Positions 57,091 through 64,000 of a stretch of 64,000 nt of DNA are shown here, piece by piece. Origin of the DNA: Gracilaria domingensis (taxonomy: Eukaryota; Rhodophyta; Florideophyceae; Gracilariales; Gracilariaceae). Each line of letters begins with the position of its first letter. Positions within the stretch are counted from its first letter, which is position 1. The position numbers and the translations under genes were made by a program. A model generated the notes under the pieces. The model ran no database searches and had not been told where the DNA came from. It saw only the letters and a program-made list of their open reading frames with translations. The DNA lies in contig VCMS01000004.1 in assembly GCA_022539475.1 (NCBI GenBank), positions 372,001 to 436,000 of the forward strand, given 5' to 3'.

Positions 57091-58539
57091 ATGTCGCAAG
57101 ACGAGTCGTTCTGGACTCGAATGAACCATGCATCTTCCGCGCATGATTTACCGCAGATGTCAGCCACGCCTAAGGCGCCGGCCATCCCCCCTATCGAAGT
57201 CATCATCTGCACTCAAGCCGGAAAGCCTCTTGCACACTTCACATTTCCTCCCGATCTTCCCCGACGTCCATTGCAGTCACTGATCACATTGTCGGCCACT
57301 CTCGTCGCGTTTCAGGCTCAAAACGATGTTCGAGATATTACCACGCCGGACGGAAGGCTTGTGTCAGTCATTCATAAATGTTTCCACGCCATTGCCTTCA
57401 CGCATGATGTGCGCTTTCCAATCCCGCTTCTCAGGACTCTCGTGAGGAGTGCTCTCACAATTGTGTACACCACTCTGTCATCGGCGATCATAGCTCATCT
57501 TGAAGCTTTCCCCAATGCCGATACAAGTAATCTAACACCGATGGTCACCCCCTTGCTCAACACTGTGCTAGTCGACGTAATAACACATCCACTGCCGCAC
57601 GTCACTCAAAAACTTGTTAGCTTACCAGCTCCAGTTACATCCATGCGATCGCCAGTAGCTCCATTGCTCCATTCTGCTCTCGTCAAGTTTCCATCGATAT
57701 CACACGCATTGGTAATGACTGCGTGCGCTCCGTTCCCACGTCGTCTGGTTTCAGTCGCGCACCCAGCCAATTTTCAACTTTCGGACGCCGATTTGCTCAC
57801 AGTCATGAGCATCCCACCCTATCGTACGAACGCAAAATGCGAAGTCCCTAGCAGCTTGTTCCTACACACAGGGGGCTTTCGCACGCCCTTCAAAGCATAC
57901 GCCCGCGCTTTCGAATTGCGGCTTGATCCAGATGATTACGAAGCGTTTAAAGAAGCGGTCGGAGGTTCTGAATGGCGCCCAGAGTGGACTTCAGCTGGTG
58001 GTGATACCGTCTGGCTCGTTGCACTTTCAACTCCAAGCTCTGATGAGGGCGACAGATTTCTGGACCACGTTGAGCAGCTTCTTGATCGTTCAACCGCAGC
58101 ACGTGACTTGATGATAAGCATGGAGAGGAGGTGGACTCTGGATGACATTTATGGGATCGCTGATGTCAAGCAACATATTAGAGGCATCGTTCTGATTAAC
58201 GAGCATCGTATTGTGGGTACAATTGGAGCGTTCACGCATGCAAACGGGATTGCAATGGTGCATTGCTTGCTGCAACCTGGGGAGGTGGGGGTCGAACGAA
58301 GCCAGCACTGGACGGCCGTCTATCTGGACCACCTTAATCTCCGAGCGCTTTGTTGGGAGAAAAGATATATTGTGTGCACCGAAGTTTGCATGAGTGTGCA
58401 GGACGTGGTTCGCGTGATGCAGGGAATAATCGTTCCCTGGCTGAAGAAGTTTACCGATTCGCTTGTGCCGGACCAAGATCGTATCACTGTTCAGCCAGCG
58501 ACGCCCTTATCCGGATTGCTTTCCCCATTTGACTCATGA
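57091..58539 (+). CDS. MON1: MON1-like vacuolar fusion protein (Rab7 exchange factor subunit)
   Basis: 482 aa from ATG 57091. The first longin domain begins EVIICTQAGKPLAHF (compare MON1 skaGKPI), followed by ITLSATLVAFQAQNDV and FHAIAFTHDVRFPI. A second longin-like region has HALVMTACAPFPRRLVSVAH and FRTPFKAYARAF-type segments, and the third ends with DVVRVMQGIIVPWL. MON1 with CCZ1 forms the GEF that loads Rab7 on late endosomes and vacuoles and replaces Rab5. CCZ1 is not in this window. The sequence is diverged; the trilongin arrangement and N-terminal motif support the call. It converges on the aminotransferase, 98 bp apart. Confidence 0.72.
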   Translation: MSQDESFWTRMNHASSAHDLPQMSATPKAPAIPPIEVIICTQAGKPLAHFTFPPDLPRRPLQSLITLSATLVAFQAQNDVRDITTPDGRLVSVIHKCFHAIAFTHDVRFPIPLLRTLVRSALTIVYTTLSSAIIAHLEAFPNADTSNLTPMVTPLLNTVLVDVITHPLPHVTQKLVSLPAPVTSMRSPVAPLLHSALVKFPSISHALVMTACAPFPRRLVSVAHPANFQLSDADLLTVMSIPPYRTNAKCEVPSSLFLHTGGFRTPFKAYARAFELRLDPDDYEAFKEAVGGSEWRPEWTSAGGDTVWLVALSTPSSDEGDRFLDHVEQLLDRSTAARDLMISMERRWTLDDIYGIADVKQHIRGIVLINEHRIVGTIGAFTHANGIAMVHCLLQPGEVGVERSQHWTAVYLDHLNLRALCWEKRYIVCTEVCMSVQDVVRVMQGIIVPWLKKFTDSLVPDQDRITVQPATPLSGLLSPFDS

Positions 58540-58637
58540 TACGCCTAAGTTGCTGCTGCGAGAACGGCAACACAAGGGGGTATGACAAGTATGGGGAGGT
58601 ACATGTAAGGTGGATATAGGGGAACGCACGTGGTGCA

Positions 58638-60002
58638 TCACTGAGCATCTTGATCATAGTTTCTAATTGCTTCTCCGATACGTCGAACACCTTCAAGTAT
58701 GTCCTCCTCGCTGAGAAAAGCAAAGCAGAGACGAATGCAATTATGAAAACTGTCACCGTCACTTGAAAAATGACGCCCCGTAAAGAAGAAGACGCCGTGC
58801 TTCTCCTTGGCAAGTTTGAGCAGCTTTTCCGAATTGATTCGCTTCGGAAGTATTATGAAGCAGAAGAAGCCACCTTGAGGTCTGTGGTAGTGCATAACTT
58901 CACCTTCTCGCAAAGCGGGACGAATGTATTTTTCAATTGCGTCGCAAAGTGTACTTGAAGTGTCTTGATAATGAGTACGAAGCGCATCGACTTGGTCGTG
59001 CACAGCGTTAGATTCCATCATCTCGCTGATGACGGCAGATGCGAAAGGGTTCAATCCACCTCCGGATTGGATGGGACCGCTGTCAAGTATGCGTTGAATG
59101 TGGTGGCGGTTTGTGGTTAGCCAGCCGACGCGAAGGCCCGGACCTAGAAGCTTGCTAAAGGAATTGATTGCGAACACGGTTGGGTTGTCGGGGTGATCGT
59201 ATTCGTACAAACTGGTTGGCAACTGGCTGTCAAAGGTCAAGAATTGATACACTTCATCAGAAGCTGATGCAAAAGACACAACAGACAATACAGTCAGAAT
59301 AGCGAAGAAATGGGGTGAGGGCCGGATGAAGGGAGGGGAAGGCGGCAACTAACCAATCTTGAAGCCGTATTGGCGCGAAAGCTCTACAAGCTTTTGCTTT
59401 CTCGGTTCAGACATGGAGACGCCCGTCGGATTGTTGGCTATAGGTACGGTGTACACTAAAGCAGGGCGCTCTCCGCTGCTGAGTCGCTTCTCAACAGCAT
59501 CTACGTCCAGTCCATGTTGATCGGTTGGGACCTGCACAACATTAAGATTGCAGTCTTTGAAGGAATAGTAAGCTAGAAAGTAGCCCGGAGAATCTACAAA
59601 AACGGTGTCTCCAGGCTTGGAGAAGAGCTGACAGACGAGCGCAAGCGCGGGACCAGAGCCAGTCGTGATAAGAATTTGATCCGGGCTGAGGTTGGCCGTA
59701 GGTCGCTGAGCGTGTGCAGCCACCCAATGCGCGATCTGTTCCCTGAGGCGGGGGTTGCCCTGGTTCAAGCCATACTGCATCATGGTAACGTGCGCATTGG
59801 GACGGCGTGCGGCGGCGTCGAAGGCGTTGCTCAACTCGGCGAGGGGGAGCAGGTGCGGGCTGGGATGACCCTTGCCCAGATTGATGGCCGGGCCGGTGTT
59901 GGCGGCCCACAGTGCGGCGCCGGAGGTTGCGGGACGCATGGCGTGACGCGGGGATATGGGGAGATTTCGGAGCACCGCTGAGGTGGAGACGGACAGCGGC
60001 AT
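58638..60002 (-). CDS. PLP-dependent class I/II aminotransferase (2-aminoadipate type), one intron
   Basis: Exons 59354-60002 and 58638-59263 encode 424 aa. The 90-bp intron (GTTAGT to TTTTGCATCAG) splits an Ala codon and rejoins YGFKIASDEVYQFL. Seen in order are the substrate start INLGKGHPSPHLLP, MMQYGLNQGNPRLREQIAHW, ITTGSGPALALVCQLF, PIANNPTGVSMS, DEVYQ, the Schiff-base Lys in SFSKLLGPGLRVGW, and the final Arg in NCIRLCFAF. The closest types are AADAT, the archaeal LysN and related fungal enzymes, which use 2-aminoadipate, kynurenine or aromatic amino acids. The substrate cannot be set. The N-terminus has a modest Ser/Arg presequence, possibly mitochondrial. Confidence 0.9.
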
Positions 60003-60274
60003 GGGATCGCACGGCGGGGGGTGGGGGGGGGGTTGAGAGTCTCAACTTGAGACGCGCGGAAGTGACGGCGCGCATTTCGGCACTGTCGGCGTGGGGCTGC
60101 GCGCTCTCGGGGAGATGTGACAAAATTGTGCCGAAAAGTGGGGCATCGGTCTGCAGACTCTGCACTGATTTGACGGTCCGTGTGCTCGCGTCGCCAAGAA
60201 GGGGGGGGGGTAGAAGGCTAGCCTTATAGCCCGCCGTTGCGCTCGTCGTGCGTGGCGTGGCGCTCTGCAGCAAG

Positions 60275-60709
60275 ATGTTGCACTTGGTGGCGCTGCTGGT
60301 GTCGCTCGCGTCGCCGTTCTCGTTCGCGCAGCGCGTGCATCGCAGGCTGCACAACGACGTGAAGCCGCGCCTAAGCGAGAGCGTGTCGCACGAGCCGCCC
60401 GAACTGGCGCGCGCGCTGCGGCGCGAGGCGCTCGGCGGCGACTACTGGAAGGCGAGGCGCGGCAGCCTGCGCAAGGACGTGTGGTCCGCGCGCGCGCGCG
60501 ACGCGCTGAAGCACGACGTGTGGGCGGCGCGCGGCAGAATGAAGGGCGTGGAGCGACGGCGCCAGTACATCATGCACGAGTTTGATGGCAGGGAGAGCGT
60601 GTCCGTGCGCTGGGGCGACTGGCGCCGGCGGCGCAGCTGCGCGAATGGCGCGGTGGCCGGGCGCTCGCGGGAGCGCGTGTTGCGGTCGATGGGGCTGGAT
60701 GATGTGTAA
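60275..60709 (+). CDS. Small secreted or ER protein of unknown function
   Basis: A 144-aa frame with ATG at 60275. MLHLVALLVSLASPFSFAQR is a clean signal peptide with a likely cut after SFA. The mature part is basic and Arg-rich, with a twofold motif (RKDVWSARARDALK and KHDVWAARGRMKG) and one Cys. I recognise no family. The DNA is very GC-rich, so an open frame alone is weak support; the signal peptide and the divergent position relative to the aminotransferase are the main arguments. The opposite strand is also open by composition. Confidence 0.45.
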   Translation: MLHLVALLVSLASPFSFAQRVHRRLHNDVKPRLSESVSHEPPELARALRREALGGDYWKARRGSLRKDVWSARARDALKHDVWAARGRMKGVERRRQYIMHEFDGRESVSVRWGDWRRRRSCANGAVAGRSRERVLRSMGLDDV

Positions 60710-61431
60710 GCGGCCGGCCGCACGCGCGCGGTGCGTGTGCGCGTGAGGGACGCAGCGTGAGCCACCGCGATGGTGGGGGACGGTGGGGGACGGCGGGGGA
60801 CGGCGGGGGACGGCGGGGGACGGCAAGGTGGCGGCAGCACTGGTGTGGGGGGTGGGGGTAATGCAGAGGACTGAGTTGGGGTTTATCTTACACGCCATGG
60901 TCATGATGGCGAGACTGTCCATTGGAGGGGCTCCAGAGGCGGGAAGGTAACGGCGAACGACGGAGATTGGGCGGCGACGAGTGCGCGCGCAGGAGTGCTG
61001 TGCTGACTCCTGACTCGGGAGTGGTGCGACGTTGGTGAACACGGAAGGTCCGTGACGGAACGTGTTTGCAGGCGCGGGCGCGGTACACTACTGTATCAGC
61101 TGTACTGTCGCTGGGCGCGCGCGGCGGACATACAGCTGTAGCAACTGTCAACAGATCACTTTTTGAGCAGCGCTTTCTCTCGTTTGCGCGCTGCGTGTTC
61201 GCGCGCTGCGCGTTCACCCGCTGCGCGTTCACCCGCTCCGTCGTCGCTTCTTGTTCGCGCGCGCGTCCCGTTCGCGCGCGCGTCCCGTTCGCGCGCCTGC
61301 AGCCCGCGCGCACGGCGCGCAGCGTCGGCGGTTGGAGACACAAACGGAGCCGAAGCACTTTTTCAAGCAACAGCGCCGCGCCGCCGCCAAGCGCCGCGAG
61401 CGCCGCCGCGGCGAGTGACGGCGCGCGCGCC
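60710..61431. other. GC-rich gap with 10-bp minisatellite
   Basis: About 720 bp. Five copies of a 10-bp unit near CGGCGGGGGA fill 60771-60820. A run of GCGCGCTGCGC-type repeats lies near 61190-61290. No supportable gene; the MARCH-like frame is open further upstream but without ATG. Confidence 0.45.
60771..60820. repeat. 10-bp G-rich minisatellite, 5 copies
   Basis: The copies read TGGTGGGGGA, CGGTGGGGGA, then CGGCGGGGGA three times. The regular G5 tracts could form G-quadruplexes. Confidence 0.9.
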
Positions 61432-62022
61432 ATGACGGCCGTGTGCCGCATCTGCCAGTGCGGCAGCGAGCCGCGCGCCGCGCGCGACGACGGCGGCGAC
61501 GGCGACGGCGGCGACGGCGACGGCGACGGCGACGACGCGCCGCGCGCGCGCGCGCTCATCCGCGCGTGCGGCTGCCGCGGCACGCAGGCGCACACGCACG
61601 CGCGCTGCCTCGAGCGGTGGATCCGGCGCCGCCTGTCGCGCGGCGAGCCGCTGCGGCGCGCGACGCGCTGCGAGCTGTGCCGCGCGCGCTACCGCCACGC
61701 GCTGCGGCGCGCGCCGCTGCGCCGGCTGCTGCTGGGGCGCGGCGCGGCGCGCCGCTGGCTGCACGCCGCGTGCGTCGCGCTCGCGGCGCTGCGGCTGGCG
61801 GCCGAGCTGCGCGCGGCGCGCGCGCGGCCGCGCGCGGCGGCGCGGCGGCGCGGCGCGCTGGCGGCGGCGGTGGCGCTGCACTACGTGACGGCGGCGCTGT
61901 GGCACGCGCGCGCGCTGCTGCGCTCGTGGCGCGCGTGGCGCGCCGAGAACGTGCGTGTAGTGGTGCGCGACCGCGACGCGGCGCCGCCGCCGCCGCCGCC
62001 GCCGCGCGAGAACGGCGCGTAG
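61432..62022 (+). CDS. RING-CH (MARCH-type) membrane E3 ubiquitin ligase
   Basis: 196 aa from ATG 61432 (MTAVCRICQCGSE). The C4HC3 RING-CH ligands are all present: CRIC, then CGC, H-x2-C in THARCLERWI, and CELC. A Gly/Asp run (GDGDGDGDD) is inserted between the first and second Cys pairs. Two hydrophobic segments follow (about 100-125, AACVALAALRLAAEL; 140-160, AALAAAVALHYVTAAL), the usual MARCH arrangement, ending in a Pro run. MARCH proteins ubiquitinate membrane cargo. The DNA is among the most GC-rich in the window, so codon choice is almost all GC in the third position; the ordered Cys/His pattern makes it real. Confidence 0.85.
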   Translation: MTAVCRICQCGSEPRAARDDGGDGDGGDGDGDGDDAPRARALIRACGCRGTQAHTHARCLERWIRRRLSRGEPLRRATRCELCRARYRHALRRAPLRRLLLGRGAARRWLHAACVALAALRLAAELRAARARPRAAARRRGALAAAVALHYVTAALWHARALLRSWRAWRAENVRVVVRDRDAAPPPPPPPRENGA

Positions 62023-62036
62023 CGGCGCGCGGCGGC

Positions 62037-62147
62037 GCGCCAAATCGCGGCGCGCCGTGCTCGCCGCGCCGTTTTGGCCCTAAACGGCGGAAAAAAAGGC
62101 GCCCAAACGAGCGCGCGTGGCGCCGTTTTGCGCGCGCCATTCCCGCC
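62037..62147. promoter_or_regulatory. Two E2F-like sites upstream of CDT2
   Basis: GCGCCAAA (62037-62044) and TTCCCGCC (62140-62147) match E2F half-sites, about 300 and 190 bp upstream of the CDT2 ATG. In this GC-rich DNA chance matches are more likely than elsewhere. Confidence 0.4.
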
Positions 62148-62336
62148 ACGCGCGCTTTGCGCAGCTTTGCGTTCGCGCCAACCCGCGCGCCAGCCGCCGC
62201 GCCACTTGCTTAAAACGCGCCGCCGCGCCGCCGCCGCGCTCCCGGCTCCCGCCCATCGCTCACCGCCCACTGCCCCCGTCCAGCTCGCCCAGTCCGCCGA
62301 CCCCCGCAACCACCCCCCCCCCCCCCGCCGTCTGTC

Positions 62337-63931
62337 ATGGCCTGCCCCACTAACAGTCTTTTCTCCGCCCTCCGCGCCCGTGAACACGGTTTTCGATGCC
62401 ATCGTACGTAGCGCTCTCTGCTCCCGCCTTGGTCGTTCGTTTCCTCCCCCTCCCGCAACATCGCTCTAACCTTTGCTCGCCTCACCCGTTCGCACAAACA
62501 GGACCGGACCACCATATCTTGGGCGCTCTCCGAACCACTCCGGAAGATGAATTTTCGTTCTGGAACGTGCAGCCGCCACAGCCACCGCAAGCTGTCCCCC
62601 CGTTCTCCATCTCCTTCTCCACCCGCGCGCTGCACGGCCATGCGCTCCTGGCCGCCGACGAGGATGGTGTCATCACCATCTTGGACACGCGCCGCTCCTT
62701 CCGCACACAACTTCACGCCTTCGCTAACTCGCCCGAAGCGCCGCCAGCGCGCTTCCGCGCCCACGACAACGCAATCTTCGACGCCATCTGGATCAACAAC
62801 GATGAGGAGGTGGCCACCGCATCGGGCGATACAACGGTGCGAGTGTTCGATGTGGAGAGACACATCCGCACCGCAGCGTGCCGTGGAGCGTCCGGAAGTG
62901 TCAAGGCCGTGCGTCAGTTGTCACCGTGCGTGCTGGCCTCAGCATCTCGAGATGGTGGCATCAGCGTGTTTGACACGCGGTCGCCCACGTACTGTGACAA
63001 CAGCTACGCGCGGGAAAACTATCTTGTGCCGGTGTTGCACATCGCGGACGCCCACGCCAAGCCGCGCCCCTCCTGCGCCGTCTCCGGTACCAAGAGGCGA
63101 CGGGTGCAGGAAGAGCGCACGGTTGGCGGCAGTGTTACCGCGCTGGTGACGGTGCCCAGAAGCACCAACTACTTCTTCACCGCGGGTGCAGCAGACGGGA
63201 AGATCAAGTTGTGGGATCTCCGCAAGATCAGTCGCCCGGATGAGGATCACTTGCTCTTCACAGCCCGGCCCAGCGAGCAGCCGCGGCTCGACTGCGCGCC
63301 GAGAAGAAGGCAATACGGACTGGCGGCGCTGGATGTGAACTCGGCCGGGACGCACTTGATAGCGTCCGGAACCGACAGCTCCATCTACATGTACGACATA
63401 CACAACATGGATCTGGGCTACACGAGTGTGCTTGCGGGGCACAAGCAGACATCGTTCTACATCCGCGCCAAGTTCAGTCCGTGCGGGCGGTTTGTGGGTT
63501 CCGGATCGGCGGACAGTAAGGTGTACATCTGGGACACCTTGCGGGAGACTGAGTTGGGGCGGTTGGACCCCATCCTGCAGCTTGACGGCCATCGGGGGGG
63601 AGACGCGGCCGGCGTGGATTGGTGTCGGAGCGAGCAGCACAAGCTTGTGACTTACTCGGATGACTCGACGGCGAGGGTGTGGAGGCTGCACTCGGGGTGC
63701 AGCGCGGGCGGTGTACGGCGCGCCGGGGAGCAGCCGTCCATGAGCGCGCGACGGGTGGAGGTGAAGAGACGGCGCGTCGCGGTGAGAAGACCTGTCGCGA
63801 GCAATAGAAAGCTTAGAGATTCCGATATTCGCTCGTACTTCAAGTGCGGGTCGTCGAGCCGGGGGGGGGCGCGGCGCCGCCCGACGGCGACGGGCGGTCG
63901 GAAGGTGCGGCAGTGGTGCGGAGAAATTTAA
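62337..63931 (+). CDS. CDT2: CDT2/DTL, CRL4 substrate receptor (one intron)
   Basis: Exons 62337-62403 and 62502-63931 encode 498 aa. The 98-bp intron (GTACGT to CGCACAAACAG) splits an Arg codon. Exon 1 gives MACPTNSLFSALRAREHGF, which aligns with the animal CDT2 start; an ATG at 62396 would miss this. The WD40 propeller covers about 40-420, with VPPFSISFS, ALLAADEDGVITILDTR, VATASGDTTVRVFDVE, TAGAADGKIKLWDLRK, YMYDIHNM and YSDDSTARVWRL. The repeats ending in W/F-D-x-R bind DDB1. The C-terminus has a PIP-box-like LRDSDIRSYFK. CRL4-CDT2 destroys CDT1 and other PCNA-bound proteins in S phase. Confidence 0.92.
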
Positions 63932-64000
63932 CGGGCAAGCGCGTGCTGCCGGACCGCGTGGAATAAAGATCGCAGTGTCGCTACACGTATCTATGCGGGA
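63932..64000. other. CDT2 3' flank
   Basis: The last 69 bases follow the CDT2 stop. GAATAAAG at about 63961 could serve as a polyadenylation signal. Confidence 0.3.

Noticed and set aside
59542-60354. Minus-strand frame overlapping the aminotransferase start
   Set aside because: A shifted frame of exon 1; the aminotransferase motifs are in the other frame.
61363-62149. Minus-strand frames opposite the MARCH-type gene
   Set aside because: Arg/Ala-only composition; the plus strand has the ordered RING-CH Cys/His pattern.

Overview
This is nuclear DNA from a gene-dense eukaryote, most likely a red alga (Rhodophyta). Several predicted plastid proteins start with an AFV-type motif typical of red-algal transit peptides: pyruvate kinase, an HHL1/DUF6523-like protein and an unknown repeat protein. 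A nuclear Ycf20 homologue and a Golgi-type carbohydrate sulfotransferase fit the same picture. Introns are rare, short (about 60 to 150 bp) and GT-AG. Genes mostly alternate strands with tight spacing. The class within red algae cannot be fixed from this window.

Layout. 0-8 kb: RanBP1 (cut by the window edge), plastid-type pyruvate kinase, the complex III chaperone CBP3/UQCC1, COPI zeta, a LicD/fukutin-like membrane protein and an acidic Ser/Asp repeat protein. 8-10 kb: a gene-poor stretch with a perfect 32-bp inverted repeat. 10-22 kb: RRP15, CDC45, CKS1, a single-pass membrane protein, a ZnT6-like CDF protein, LDAH, a sulfotransferase, GINS1/Psf1 and CDC26. 22-32.5 kb: NOT4, HHL1-like, TRAPPC10/Trs130, a possible small Cys/His protein and the tiny polymerase subunit RPABC4. 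32.5-43.8 kb: a plastid repeat protein, Ycf20 and cyclin L (overlapping as TGATG), a HIRIP3-like histone chaperone, UBLCP1, an unrecognised nuclear-type protein, eS26 and a gene-poor stretch. 43.8-53.8 kb: Pumilio, a very GC-rich block, BRX1, an AIG1/GIMAP-like GTPase and an NDRG homologue. 53.8-57 kb: a gene desert with palindromes and a hairpin. 57-64 kb: MON1, a PLP aminotransferase, a small secreted protein, a MARCH-type RING-CH E3 and CDT2, the last three in very GC-rich DNA.

Functional themes. Several genes belong to replication and the cell cycle: CDC45 and GINS1 (two parts of the CMG helicase), CDT2 (licensing control), CKS1, CDC26 (APC/C), and a histone chaperone. E2F-type sequences lie upstream of most of these. 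Ribosome production (RRP15, BRX1, eS26), mRNA control (NOT4, Pumilio), polymerase II (RPABC4, UBLCP1) and vesicle traffic (COPI zeta, TRAPPC10, MON1) make up most of the rest. No CRISPR, rRNA or convincing tRNA was seen.
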